Source: an uncultured Bacteroidota bacterium
Lineage (GTDB): Bacteria > Bacteroidota > Bacteroidia > UKL13-3
DNA length: 42,065 bases
Direction of reading: 5' to 3'
Assembly (NCBI GenBank): GCA_903834625.1
Contig: CAILJQ010000119.1
Span: forward strand, 1 to 42,065
Shown here: positions 8,314-17,330 of the stretch, piece by piece
Layout of the letters: each line of letters opens with the position of its first letter
Numbering within the stretch: position 1 is the first letter of the stretch
Made by a program: the position numbers and the translations under genes
Notes under the pieces: generated by a model
Told to the model about the DNA's origin: nothing
Seen by the model: only the letters and a program-made list of their open reading frames with translations
The model's database searches: none

Positions 8314-10356
8314 CTATATATCCGCTAATTTATTTCGAATCTCATAGATGCTGCAAGGCTTGGGAGCAGCAACAAGAATTTCATCTCCTTTGACGTGTAT
8401 GTCTTTTGACTCAAAGAGAGGTTCTCCATTTTTTGAAAATCCTAACACCACCATTGTCACCATTTTTCCTTTGGGCAAACGGAGGTTATACCCTTTTAAC
8501 TTATCATGGTAAGCATAGATATAACTATTGATTTCAGGAACAAAAAATGAGATACGCGCGGTACCAGGATAATCAATTTTAATATCGGCCATCAGACGTT
8601 GGGGCACCTCACTAAATCGATCGCAATTGTAGGTGCCAAATTGTGAAAGGCTAGCAGAATAAACCATTTCCACAGCCTTCTGGTCTAGCAAACCTAACTT
8701 CTCACGCTCTTGTAAAATTTTCATTTGTGCATCGCTTAACATATCTGCCAAGGCTGTATTGTTCTGAACCTCTGAAAGAGCAAATTGGTTGGTATTGAAA
8801 TAATAATTATTAAGTGCTACAGCATTCGACCATTTCCCATCTAAAGAAATTACTCCACGTTTATTACCATACCTCTGCAGAGATTGCACCATGCTTAGTT
8901 TATTCAATTCTTCAATGATGCGCAATGCTTGTTCTAATTTGTTTAGCCACGAGAATTGGGCCCTATTGGCTTTACTTAAACTAACAAGTTGGGAAGCAGG
9001 ATTGATAGAGGTTAATTTTTCTTGGTCGCTTATTTCTGCGAGTTTATCTATGCCTTTGTTAAAATTGGTCATTTCTACTTCTCTTTTATAGACATCAATT
9101 TCTTCCTTCTTTTGAATTAACCAAGCTTTAAATGCAGCCAACTCGGTGGTTTCAAAGGCGGCAGAATCTGCCAAATATTTAGCTAAGTTTGTTTCATAGC
9201 GCTCACATTTTGCCTCATATGTCATTTTGTTTTTGTCGTTCAACCTGGTACGTCGAGCATTTTCTTCTTCAACAGCCTTTTGAATAGTAGCCTTGGAAAT
9301 AAAAATACGCTCGTACCACTCGAGCACTTCGTATTTTGTAGCCATTGGGTATTTCCTTGGCCTAAGAGGTTTTGATGGTTTTTTAGGATAAACAACTGCT
9401 TTGTATTGCAGGCTTAGTTGTTGGGCATTGGCTTTAGGCACCTCAACTTTTTGTTCTTTCAGCACCTTGGTATCAACTTTTACGAAAGGCAAAGGAATTT
9501 GTTTTTTGGGTTTGGCTTCAAACGGAGCGCTGGTATTTTTCCATTCTGTGATACCCATTTCATTCACTTGGGGAACAAAAACCTGCATGTCTTTTTTGAT
9601 ATTCACGGTTGGAATTTCTACCTGAATATTTTTCCCTTCTTGAACCTTTACCTCTTTGTTCTTTTGCAAAATTTTCACACTAAACATACCACCACTTTCA
9701 AGGAGTTTCCCCTCTGCCATGGTGCTGAGCTGTTGGGTGGCTGCGTCTTTGGGCTTTAAAAACTCTTCAACTACAAGAGAAAGCTCTCCACTCTTAATAA
9801 CTTTGCCATCGGCGCCAATTAAGCTCCCTGCTGGTATTTTAATGATTAAACCATTTTTAGCAACAATGGTATTGTCTTTATTGGCCTGAAAGGTGAATTT
9901 TTGTTGAGTTTCACCTCCAATAACTTTAAGGAAATCTGTTAGGTTGTTGTAAGTATAAAATTGCAAAAGAACATCTACCCTTCTATTTTCTGCTTTACCT
10001 ATTTCGGTAACATTGCTCTTAACAGGGTTGGCTTCGCCAAATGCATACTCTGAAATACGTTGTTTACCTAAGCCTTTTTGCTGCAGGTAATCACTTACAG
10101 ATTGGGCACGTTTTTTAGAAAGCTGCACGTTGTAATTGGCATCTGCATCTTGATCTGTGTGTGCCTTTAATACCAGCTCAGAATACCCTTGAGCCAACAT
10201 TTCTTCATACACCTTGTCTAGTAGTTTGCGGTCATTGTTGTCGAGCACATATTCATCTGAATTGAAATGAATGCGGAACAACTTCTCTGCACTTTGTGCG
10301 TGGGTAAAGCCAACGATTCCCATTAGCAATACCAATAGTAAATTTCTGATTAACAT
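8314..10356 (-). CDS. OmpA-domain envelope protein with N-terminal peptidoglycan-binding domain
   Basis: A 680-residue secreted protein with signal peptide at 1-20 (cleavage near THAQ). The OmpA-like peptidoglycan-binding domain lies at about 26-132, shown by the AHTDQDADANYN...LSKKRAQSV pattern and ENRRVDV. This is unusual because OmpA domains normally sit at the C-terminus. A beta-rich region (about 150-290) with KNGLIIKIPAGSL resembles ZU5-like or lipoprotein surface domains. A charged Lys/Glu helical stretch follows (about 345-440), probably coiled coil, then a further globular C-terminal part. It probably links the outer membrane to the cell wall or holds a surface structure. It is monocistronic, with tRNA-Pro upstream on the same strand and 145 bases between them in which I see no gene. 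Confidence 0.8.
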   Translation of the reverse strand: MLIRNLLLVLLMGIVGFTHAQSAEKLFRIHFNSDEYVLDNNDRKLLDKVYEEMLAQGYSELVLKAHTDQDADANYNVQLSKKRAQSVSDYLQQKGLGKQRISEYAFGEANPVKSNVTEIGKAENRRVDVLLQFYTYNNLTDFLKVIGGETQQKFTFQANKDNTIVAKNGLIIKIPAGSLIGADGKVIKSGELSLVVEEFLKPKDAATQQLSTMAEGKLLESGGMFSVKILQKNKEVKVQEGKNIQVEIPTVNIKKDMQVFVPQVNEMGITEWKNTSAPFEAKPKKQIPLPFVKVDTKVLKEQKVEVPKANAQQLSLQYKAVVYPKKPSKPLRPRKYPMATKYEVLEWYERIFISKATIQKAVEEENARRTRLNDKNKMTYEAKCERYETNLAKYLADSAAFETTELAAFKAWLIQKKEEIDVYKREVEMTNFNKGIDKLAEISDQEKLTSINPASQLVSLSKANRAQFSWLNKLEQALRIIEELNKLSMVQSLQRYGNKRGVISLDGKWSNAVALNNYYFNTNQFALSEVQNNTALADMLSDAQMKILQEREKLGLLDQKAVEMVYSASLSQFGTYNCDRFSEVPQRLMADIKIDYPGTARISFFVPEINSYIYAYHDKLKGYNLRLPKGKMVTMVVLGFSKNGEPLFESKDIHVKGDEILVAAPKPCSIYEIRNKLADI

Positions 10357-10501
10357 ATTGTTTGTGTTTAATGGAAATAAAACGGCACTGAAAGAGGGAT
10401 TGTTACATTCCTATCACTTTAATTTTTTTTAAGAAATAAACTTGCTACCTATACGTTATAAATGCTTTTGCAAAAAGTAAAAGCCAACTGCCGGAAAATT
10501 G

Positions 10502-10575
10502 TCGGAATGGCGAGATTCGAACTCGCGACCCCTTGCACCCCATGCAAGTACGCTACCAGGCTGCGCTACATCCCG
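10502..10575 (-). tRNA. tRNA-Pro (anticodon GGG)
   Basis: The minus strand folds as a cloverleaf of 74 nt. The acceptor stem is CGGGATG/CATTCCG with discriminator A, the D-arm is GCGC...GCGT, and the anticodon stem CTTGC/GCAAG encloses loop ATGGGGT (anticodon GGG). The T-arm is GCGAG/CTCGC with loop TTCGAAT. CCA is not encoded. Just upstream on the minus strand are TTTG (10609-10612) and, 21 nt on, TAGTTTTC (10580-10587), a plausible -33/-7 pair only a few bases before the mature 5' end. The flanking 10357-10501 and 10576-10674 hold no gene that I can see. Confidence 0.95.
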
Positions 10576-10674
10576 AGGAGAAAACTAAGTTTCAAGGCAC
10601 AATATTAACAAATTGACTTTGGTTCGTCAACTCCCAAAATAAAATCCCTTATAATTGTTTTCAAATTTTGCATC

Positions 10675-11349
10675 ATGAAGAAAATCTACTTAAAAGTATT
10701 GACCTTGTTCTGCTTTTGGTCGGTGCTTTTTTCCTGCGCTACCACTCGTTTGGTGAAGCCCTTGGAGAAAGGACAACAAGTGGTAGGAGGTAATTTCGGT
10801 GGGCCGTTAATTAGCTTTGGTGGCGTGCCAATGACCATTCCTTATACCAGTGCATTTTATGCCAAAGGATTAAACAACAAAACTTCTGGATTTGGTTCAG
10901 TACACCTTACTTCTTTAGCCTTTGGAGTTTTCCAAACAGATATTGGTATATGCAGGGAATTGTATTACACACCTAAATACAAAATGGGTATAAGTATCAA
11001 TCCTGCAGTAAACTTTGCCATTGATCGTTGGGAGTGGAAAGCTCGTTTGTGGCCGCAAGTTGACATGAACATTTACAAAAATTTTGGCGACAACAAATTC
11101 TTTTATGCCGGCTTAAGTAATTGGTTCGAAACGAACCCAAACAGACCGCATGGTGAAACGCAAGTAAAATATTGGTTTGCCAGTCCGCAAGTTGGTTTTA
11201 TGTATACCAAAAATAAATGGACATATGGTTTAGAGACTAAATGGGTAGCACCAGGTGTTCCTAATCAACCGAATGTTGCAGATTATATTGGTCCAAACCA
11301 TATGGGTGCCATTGGTATTTATTTCCAACTTAATAGAAGATTGAGATGA
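10675..11349 (+). CDS. Outer-membrane lipoprotein of unknown function
   Basis: A 224-residue protein with a lipoprotein signal (VLFSCATTR, lipobox Cys21). The mature part has alternating aromatic/Gly-rich strands such as FGSVHLTSLAFGVFQTDIG and GAIGIYFQL, as expected of a small beta-barrel or beta-sandwich of the outer membrane. I do not recognise a named family. The 3' end overlaps the next gene by 4 bp (ATGA), so the two lipoproteins are probably co-translated. A sequence AAATTTTG just before the start is a one-mismatch -7 box. A 12/14 copy of the dispersed motif lies inside the gene at 11123-11136. Confidence 0.7.
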   Translation: MKKIYLKVLTLFCFWSVLFSCATTRLVKPLEKGQQVVGGNFGGPLISFGGVPMTIPYTSAFYAKGLNNKTSGFGSVHLTSLAFGVFQTDIGICRELYYTPKYKMGISINPAVNFAIDRWEWKARLWPQVDMNIYKNFGDNKFFYAGLSNWFETNPNRPHGETQVKYWFASPQVGFMYTKNKWTYGLETKWVAPGVPNQPNVADYIGPNHMGAIGIYFQLNRRLR

Positions 11350-12236
11350 AACAATTAAGCAGTTTACTTTTACTTGTCGTACTGTCGTCGTGTTTGAGAT
11401 TAGACAGCAACCTTTATAATTTAGAAGATAAAATTACCGAGTACAAATTAGATGGCAATGCAGGTTTGCAAGATTTTGTATTAGATGCGAGTTACGCTGT
11501 TCAGGATAGCATGAAACATTTATTTACTTTAGATTCTAAAGGAAGTGGTGATGATAAATCATATAAAATTTATGCATTATATATTGGTGAAATTGAAAAA
11601 ATAAAAACCGATACCGTAATACTGTATTGCCACGGAAACAAATGGCACATGGATTTTTATTGGCAGCGAGCCAAATTACTAGCCCATACAGGTGGCAAGC
11701 ACAGATATGGGGTAATGATGATGGATTATAGAGGGTATGGATTAAGTGAGGGAAATCCAACAGAAGAAGGACTATTTGCCGATGTGGATGCATGTATGGC
11801 ATGGTTAAAAAGCAAAGGAATGAATAATAGCAGATTGGTGATATATGGCTTTAGTATGGGCTCTGCGCCAGCTACCAAATTGTGCGCCTCACCGCGCAGT
11901 CTTACTCCAAATAAATTGTTGTTAGAAGCTCCTTTTGCAAGTGCAGATGTATTGGCAGCAGATGGCGCCGGTTTAAATGTGCCGGGTTCTTATGTAACAA
12001 ATTTGAAATTGAACAATGGTGAATTGATTAAAGAGGTAAAGCAGGATTTCTTCTGGATACATGGTACCGTTGATAATTTCTTAAACATGAAAACCCATGG
12101 TGAAATAATTTATAAAAACCACGGAGGTAACTACAAAGAAGCACATAGAATTGAAGGTGCCGATCATGGCACAGTTCCCGCCACTTATGGCTTTAAGGAC
12201 TATTTGGCATCTATAGAGGCATTTATGATTCGCTAA
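11346..12236 (+). CDS. Lipoprotein alpha/beta hydrolase
   Basis: A 296-residue alpha/beta hydrolase with a lipoprotein leader (VVLSSC, Cys16), so envelope-anchored. The CHGN oxyanion segment is at 95-98, MDYRGYGLSEG follows strand 4, the nucleophile elbow GFSMGS has Ser170, the acid is probably Asp243 (HGTVDNFL), and His274 (GADHGTV) completes the triad. This layout is that of the BAAT/ABHD13-like 'alpha/beta hydrolase with DYRGYG' group, which are mostly esterases or peptidases of unknown substrate. It is translationally coupled to the upstream outer-membrane lipoprotein. A likely joint role at the cell surface is inferred only from that coupling. Confidence 0.85.
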   Translation: MKQLSSLLLLVVLSSCLRLDSNLYNLEDKITEYKLDGNAGLQDFVLDASYAVQDSMKHLFTLDSKGSGDDKSYKIYALYIGEIEKIKTDTVILYCHGNKWHMDFYWQRAKLLAHTGGKHRYGVMMMDYRGYGLSEGNPTEEGLFADVDACMAWLKSKGMNNSRLVIYGFSMGSAPATKLCASPRSLTPNKLLLEAPFASADVLAADGAGLNVPGSYVTNLKLNNGELIKEVKQDFFWIHGTVDNFLNMKTHGEIIYKNHGGNYKEAHRIEGADHGTVPATYGFKDYLASIEAFMIR

Positions 12237-12239
12237 GAC

Positions 12240-12270
12240 TTGTCAATTAGGGTGTTTCAACCTATTTTCG
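12240..12270 (+). promoter_or_regulatory. Promoter of the TPR histidine kinase gene
   Basis: TTG at 12240-12242, a 20-nt spacer, then TATTTTCG at 12263-12270, followed 14 nt later by the ATG at 12285. This argues that the in-frame TTG at 12240 is a -33 element and not a start codon. Confidence 0.55.
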
Positions 12271-12284
12271 CTACAAATGTGCGT

Positions 12285-14225
12285 ATGAGAGTATTTTGTT
12301 TGATTATTTTGTTTTTTGTTACTTCATTTAGTTATGGCCAATCTGAGTCGTTCGACTTTTCTAAGCTATTGAAATTTGAAACCAATAATGAAGTAAACTT
12401 AAAACGACCTCCGCACAACGATAGCATAGGGAATTACCTAGGTAACTTGTTAATATTAGCAAGGAATTCAAATATTTTATTGAGTGATTTAGATGTATTA
12501 ATTCAAGAATCGGATAAAGTGATTCATGAAACCGAAGGATTGGAAAAGTATGATTATTTGATCCATATCATCGAAGCCATCAAACTGAAAAATGAAGGAA
12601 GAAACGACTTATTTCAAGAAACCATCTTTAAAATCAAAGAAAAGTTGGTTAAGGAAGGCAGGCAAAATGATATCATTCGTGTAAATGTTGAAGTGGCACA
12701 TTACTTGGGCGAAGTAGGAAAAAGTGATGAGGGTAATAATTATTTATATGAAAATGAAGCATTAGATGTTCAATATGAATTAGAAAAATTACCAGGTTAT
12801 AATCCACTTGAGCTTATTATTAGTAGCAACTCTTTCGGACTCTTTTTTGAAAAAAATGGCCAATTAGATTCAGCTATGAAATATTATAGAATAGGACTCA
12901 ACAGGGCGCTGGTGGTAAACTCGCGTGCATGGATTGGAATAATTTCTGGAAACTTGGGGAGTTTATATGTTAAGACCGGAAATCTTATTGAAGCTGAAAA
13001 GTACTTGTTAACTGACTTGGAAGTATCATACCACGATGGAGAAATAAATAGTGCTGTTTTAGCAACCCTCAGTTTAATTGATTTAAAATTACAAGCAAGA
13101 AAGTTAAATGAGGCCAAGGATTTATTAACCAAACTCCGTAAGATGGAATCTTTGTTGGCCAAAGATGACTACAATTTTGAGGGCATTTATTATGTAGAAT
13201 TGAATAAAAGATTAGGAAGGTATCATATGCTTAATGGGGAAAGCGAATTGGCTGATGCCTACCTGAATTTAGCATTCGACAGGCTTGAGAAAATAAGTAA
13301 TGGCAACAAAGACCAAGTAAATAAATTTGTCAATAAAAGATATGCCTTAGAAAATCATGTGGCTAACTTAACAACATACAAAGAGAAATCGGTTCGAACC
13401 AAATACATGTTATTCTTCATTGGAATTTTGCTTATTGGCGCCATTTTTATCGTTTTTAACCAGAGAAAGTTCAATAAAAAGCTCACAGAAAAAAACACAG
13501 AAATTGCTTTACAAGCAGACAACCTAAGTGTCTTGAACCAACAAAAAAGTATGTTATTTTCAATTGTTGCGCATGATATAAAAAGCCCACTCAACAACTT
13601 GAAGAGCTTATTAGAAATGCACAATGAAGAAGTTATTGATGAAGCAGAATTTCATGTGTATAAATCAAAAATAAATCGTTCTCTCAATGGCTTATCTAAC
13701 ATGTTGGAAAACATCTTAACCTGGTCGAGGCTATCAATACAAAACGGACTTAAAGTAAAGAAAATTGAATTGGATATTTTGCCACTAATAGAAGAATTAA
13801 AAGGGCAAACAAGCGAGATATTTGCTTCAAAAAAATTGACATGGGAAACGCAAATAAACTATAGTGGTTTGGTTTGGGGTGACAAAGAATTTGTGAGGGT
13901 AATATTGCGGAATTTAATAAACAATGCAGTTAAGTTTTCAAAGGAAGGCAGCCGCATTGAGTTGGTAGTTGAAAATAGTCAAAAAGAGGGTTTTGCCCTC
14001 CTCTCAGTTCGCGATTTTGGCATAGGTATGGATGAATTACAAATTGCACAGCTGTTTTCAAAAACCAGTAAACCTAGCACAACAAAAGGCACATCTGGTG
14101 AAACAGGAACAGGGTTGGGCTTAACTATTTGCAACGACTTTGCACAAGCAATGGGTACAACCATTTCCATCAAAAGCGAAATCAATGTTGGCAGTACCTT
14201 TAGTATGGAATTAAAAAAGGTATAA
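12285..14225 (+). CDS. TPR-containing membrane sensor histidine kinase
   Basis: 646 residues from the ATG at 12285, which gives a clean signal peptide ending SYGQ; an upstream TTG lies in the promoter. The periplasmic half is alpha-helical with TPR-like repeats (for example the pair around LDSAMKYYRIGLNRAL and GNLIEAEKYL). One transmembrane helix lies near 375-390, followed by a coiled coil and the HisKA dimerisation box with phospho-acceptor His430 in AHDIKSPL. The ATPase domain has the N-box NLINNAVKFS, G1 DFGIGM and G2 GTGLGL. It signals to an unknown response regulator, since none is adjacent. This TPR-TM-kinase layout is typical of Bacteroidota. A 12/14 motif copy lies at 13387-13400. 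Confidence 0.93.
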   Translation: MRVFCLIILFFVTSFSYGQSESFDFSKLLKFETNNEVNLKRPPHNDSIGNYLGNLLILARNSNILLSDLDVLIQESDKVIHETEGLEKYDYLIHIIEAIKLKNEGRNDLFQETIFKIKEKLVKEGRQNDIIRVNVEVAHYLGEVGKSDEGNNYLYENEALDVQYELEKLPGYNPLELIISSNSFGLFFEKNGQLDSAMKYYRIGLNRALVVNSRAWIGIISGNLGSLYVKTGNLIEAEKYLLTDLEVSYHDGEINSAVLATLSLIDLKLQARKLNEAKDLLTKLRKMESLLAKDDYNFEGIYYVELNKRLGRYHMLNGESELADAYLNLAFDRLEKISNGNKDQVNKFVNKRYALENHVANLTTYKEKSVRTKYMLFFIGILLIGAIFIVFNQRKFNKKLTEKNTEIALQADNLSVLNQQKSMLFSIVAHDIKSPLNNLKSLLEMHNEEVIDEAEFHVYKSKINRSLNGLSNMLENILTWSRLSIQNGLKVKKIELDILPLIEELKGQTSEIFASKKLTWETQINYSGLVWGDKEFVRVILRNLINNAVKFSKEGSRIELVVENSQKEGFALLSVRDFGIGMDELQIAQLFSKTSKPSTTKGTSGETGTGLGLTICNDFAQAMGTTISIKSEINVGSTFSMELKKV

Positions 14226-14281
14226 GAGGGAATTATACACACGCCTTTGCATGCGGAATAAATTCACTAAGTTAGCAGTTC

Positions 14282-14746
14282 ATGACAAATAATGATATTT
14301 TAAGACGATTGCGTTATGCATTTAACTATAACGACACCCAAATGATGGAACTTTTCTTGTTGGGAGGAATTGAAGTTAACCGAGAGCGATTAAGCAACTG
14401 GTTAAAAAAAGATGATGATCCAGAATTTAGTTCCTTGCATGATGAGTTTTTGGCCCATTACCTCAATGGTTTGATTATTTCTAAGCGAGGAAAAAAAGAT
14501 GACCAAGTTCCAATTGCCGAGAAAAAACTCAACAACAATATCATTTTAAGAAAACTAAAAATTGCGTTGAATCTCAAAGATGAAGATATTCTTGAACTCT
14601 TAGATTTGGCCGATTTTAAATTTAGCAAGCATGAATTAAGCGCTCTTTTTAGGCGCCCAGAGCAAGAGCAATACCGTGTGTGCAAAGACCAAGTATTGCG
14701 AAATTTTCTTCAAGGATTACAACTCAAAAATAGACCAACTCTTTAA
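14282..14746 (+). CDS. yehS: DUF1456 protein, YehS-like
   Basis: A 154-residue cytoplasmic protein of two tandem copies of the DUF1456 unit: ILRRLRYAFNYND...MELF at about 5-24 and ILRKLKIALNLKD...LELLD at about 86-106, each followed by a conserved 'LS' segment and an H/R-rich tail (HDEFLAHYLNGLI, KDQVLRNFLQGL). This matches the YehS family, which has no known function. It lies 56 nt after the kinase gene and 29 nt before the PqqB-like gene on the same strand, so it may share a transcript. Confidence 0.9.
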   Translation: MTNNDILRRLRYAFNYNDTQMMELFLLGGIEVNRERLSNWLKKDDDPEFSSLHDEFLAHYLNGLIISKRGKKDDQVPIAEKKLNNNIILRKLKIALNLKDEDILELLDLADFKFSKHELSALFRRPEQEQYRVCKDQVLRNFLQGLQLKNRPTL

Positions 14747-14775
14747 CCTTACCCATTCTCCATAAAAAGCCAATT

Positions 14776-15720
14776 ATGTTTAACCCTATTTTACTAATTC
14801 TTTGGCTTTGGTTTACCCAAGTATTTTTTCTGCCAAATGCCCTTCACCAAAAAAAGGGCGTACACTTTTTGGTATTGGGTACGGCACAAGATGCTGGGTC
14901 GCCGCAAATAGGGTGTGAAAAAAGATGTTGCAAACATTTGATTCAAAAACCTGATCCTACCAGAAAAATAAGTTCTCTTGGTTTGATAGATTATTCAAGC
15001 GAAAAAACATTTCTCATAGACGCTACCCCCGACATTATTACTCAAAATGCCCGGCTCCAAGAAAAGGCTGGATTTGGTTCAGACCGAAAACCAGATGGAA
15101 TTTTCTTAACGCATGCACATGTAGGCCATTATGCAGGCTTGATGTATTTAGGCAAGGAGTCGTGGAATACGCAGAACGTGCCTGTTTATGCAATGCCAAA
15201 AATGACCCAATTTTTGGAAAATAATGGCCCATGGAGTTTATTGGTAAAACTCAATAACATTCGAATTAATACAATAAAAGAAGGTCAATCTATAGAACTG
15301 AATAAGCAATTACACATTACACCCTTGTTGGTTCCTCATAGAGATGAATTTTCTGAAACAGTTGGTTATTTAATTGAAGGTCCAATAAAATCTATGTTAT
15401 ATATACCAGATATAGATAAATGGGAAAAGTGGAATCATTCTCTTGAAAAATGGATTAAACAAGTTGATATTGCCTTATTAGATGCCACTTTTTTTGACGG
15501 TAAAGAATTAAAAAATAGAGAGATGAAAGAGGTGCCTCATCCATGTGTTGTAGAAACCATGGAATTGCTGAAAGGTATGAGTGCAGAGCAGCGAAATAAG
15601 ATTTGGTTCACCCACCTTAACCACACCAACCCTTTGTTTAACAAAAAGAGTAATGAATATAAATCAGTTGAGGAAGTTGGAATGCATGTAGCTTTTATGG
15701 AACTTTTCATGGAATTATAA
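14776..15720 (+). CDS. Secreted PqqB-like metallo-beta-lactamase-fold hydrolase
   Basis: A 314-residue MBL-fold protein resembling PqqB: LVLGTAQDAGSPQ near the N-terminus, a Cys cluster GCEKRCC (47, 51, 52) where PqqB has its structural zinc cysteines, and C-terminal IWFTHLNHTNPL. A hydrophobic N-terminus (4-20) suggests a signal peptide or membrane anchor. The metal motif reads THAHVGHYAG (His113, His115, His118), so the Asp of the usual HxHxDH is Gly117. This substitution would weaken a two-metal site. No other pqq genes are present, so PQQ biosynthesis is unlikely, and the function is unknown. A perfect copy of the dispersed motif is at 15076-15089. Confidence 0.85.
   Translation: MFNPILLILWLWFTQVFFLPNALHQKKGVHFLVLGTAQDAGSPQIGCEKRCCKHLIQKPDPTRKISSLGLIDYSSEKTFLIDATPDIITQNARLQEKAGFGSDRKPDGIFLTHAHVGHYAGLMYLGKESWNTQNVPVYAMPKMTQFLENNGPWSLLVKLNNIRINTIKEGQSIELNKQLHITPLLVPHRDEFSETVGYLIEGPIKSMLYIPDIDKWEKWNHSLEKWIKQVDIALLDATFFDGKELKNREMKEVPHPCVVETMELLKGMSAEQRNKIWFTHLNHTNPLFNKKSNEYKSVEEVGMHVAFMELFMEL
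15076..15089 (+). repeat. Dispersed 14-bp motif, exact copy
   Basis: GGTTCAGACCGAAA, in the PqqB-like gene, read as GSDRK, a different frame from the copy at 697. Confidence 0.75.
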
Positions 15721-15773
15721 GGGTTAAACCTTACAGGTATTTACCTTAATGGTTGATTTTTCTATTTAAATAG

Positions 15774-15802
15774 TTGTTTTTACGCTATTTATATTAACTT
15801 CG
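15774..15802 (+). promoter_or_regulatory. Promoter of the PAS histidine kinase gene
   Basis: TTG at 15774-15776, an 18-nt spacer and TAACTTCG at 15795-15802, 23 nt before the ATG at 15826. It has the TAnnTTYG form seen at other starts in this window. Confidence 0.5.
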
Positions 15803-15825
15803 TTCTACCTACCTAACCTTACTCT

Positions 15826-17298
15826 ATGTCTCAAACGCCTTTTAAACTAGGAAACCTGCTGCCTAATCAGGAACTCAATGCCACAAGCTTGCCCTTGTAT
15901 GAAACGCTACTGAACAATAGTTTAATTTCTAGTAAGTCCTATTTAATCCTATTAAATAATGAAGGCACTTTGGTATCTTGTTATGTGCCTTTTGATGTAA
16001 ATTTCTTTTTGACCCCCCTTTCTGAAATTACAACTGAATGTAAGGCCGACATAAACATTAATTATTTAGGAGCCACTTATTGGTTCGAGGCAAAAAAAAT
16101 TAATCTTACAGAATACGCCTTGGTTGTTTATGTTTTGCAGGATATAAATGAAAGGAAACAGGCCGAAACAGAATTATGTAATGTATATGAAAAGTATAAA
16201 CAGGTAGTAGAGAACATTAATGATGCATTGGTAATTGATGATGTGGAAGGCAAGGTGGTATTTGCCAACAAACAGTTTGAACAATTATTTGAATTAAGTG
16301 AAAATGATTTAGCGCATTGTTACTTTGAGGATTTCATTGCCCCTGCCTATCAATTGGCCTGCAGGCAAAGGCATGAGAAAAGGGTAACAGGGGAGCAAAA
16401 TGTAGAAGATGCCTTTGAGCTATTGGGTCAAACCAAAAGTCTAAAAAAAATATGGATAGAGGTGAAAGTATCTGCCTTAAGAGAACAAGGTGAAATTATA
16501 GGAACCATCTCTGTTATCAGAAACATTCACCAAAGAAAATTAGATGAATTGGAATTGGAGAGAAGAAACAAAGAACTGATTCGCATCAATGAAGAGTTAG
16601 ATAAATTTGTGTATAGCACCTCACATGATTTGCGGGCTCCACTTATTTCGGTGTTACGTTTGGTTCAAATTTGTGAGGAAGATTTTTACCCTAACGACAA
16701 CGATTTGCATACGCTTTTAAAGCACATGAAAGAAGGTTTGAACCGAACCGACCGGGTGATTAGAAGAATATTAGAGTATTCTAAAAACAAGAGGTTTGAT
16801 ATCATTCCTGAGCCCATTGACTTATCTGTTTTAATAAAAGACCTTATGGCCGAAATGGAGTTTATACAAGCAAATGACAGGATTGAATTTAAAATGCGCA
16901 TTCCGGAGGGCTTGCATGTGGTAACAGATAAGCCAAGACTCAGCATGATATTAGACCATTTAATTACCAATGCGGTAAAATACCAAAGACCGTCTGAGCC
17001 CAATAAATTTATTTTGATACGTGCTAGTGCCAATGAGAGAGGTGTGGAGGTAATTTTAGAAGACAATGGTGAAGGCATTCCTTCAGAAATTAGACCGAAG
17101 ATATTTGACATGTTTTATAGGGGCTCACCCACTTCTAATGGATCTGGTTTGGGACTCTATATTGTAAAACAAACTTTAAAATCATTAAAGGGAGATATTC
17201 AAGTAGTTTCAACCCACGGCAAAGGCACTTTCTTCCGGTTTTTCTTACCCTACCTAACAGAAGATATGATTCTAAAAGACAAAAGAAGCCTGTATTGA
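15826..17298 (+). CDS. Soluble PAS-domain sensor histidine kinase
   Basis: A 490-residue protein without a transmembrane segment. A degenerate PAS-like region (about 20-105) is followed by a clear PAS/PAC domain (about 122-240, YKQVVENINDALVIDD...GTISVIRNIHQRK), a short coiled coil, and HisKA with His267 in STSHDLRAPL. The ATPase domain has N-box NAVKYQ, G1 EDNGEGIP and G2 GSGLGLYIV. It probably senses a cytoplasmic cue (redox, ligand or light are possible for PAS) and its regulator is not nearby. A CPD photolyase gene starts 32 nt downstream on the same strand, which raises the untested possibility of light or DNA-damage-related signalling. A 12/14 motif copy lies at 16735-16748. Confidence 0.92.
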   Translation: MSQTPFKLGNLLPNQELNATSLPLYETLLNNSLISSKSYLILLNNEGTLVSCYVPFDVNFFLTPLSEITTECKADININYLGATYWFEAKKINLTEYALVVYVLQDINERKQAETELCNVYEKYKQVVENINDALVIDDVEGKVVFANKQFEQLFELSENDLAHCYFEDFIAPAYQLACRQRHEKRVTGEQNVEDAFELLGQTKSLKKIWIEVKVSALREQGEIIGTISVIRNIHQRKLDELELERRNKELIRINEELDKFVYSTSHDLRAPLISVLRLVQICEEDFYPNDNDLHTLLKHMKEGLNRTDRVIRRILEYSKNKRFDIIPEPIDLSVLIKDLMAEMEFIQANDRIEFKMRIPEGLHVVTDKPRLSMILDHLITNAVKYQRPSEPNKFILIRASANERGVEVILEDNGEGIPSEIRPKIFDMFYRGSPTSNGSGLGLYIVKQTLKSLKGDIQVVSTHGKGTFFRFFLPYLTEDMILKDKRSLY

Positions 17299-17330
17299 AA
17301 CATTTCAGGTAAATGGTGGTTTAATTTCTC

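Noticed and set aside
12240-12284. TTG start giving a longer histidine kinase
   Set aside because: The TTG matches a -33 element with a TATTTTCG box 20 nt on; the ATG at 12285 starts a clean signal peptide.
14776-15720. PQQ biosynthesis gene pqqB
   Set aside because: No pqqA, C, D or E is nearby, the protein appears exported, and its metal motif is altered.
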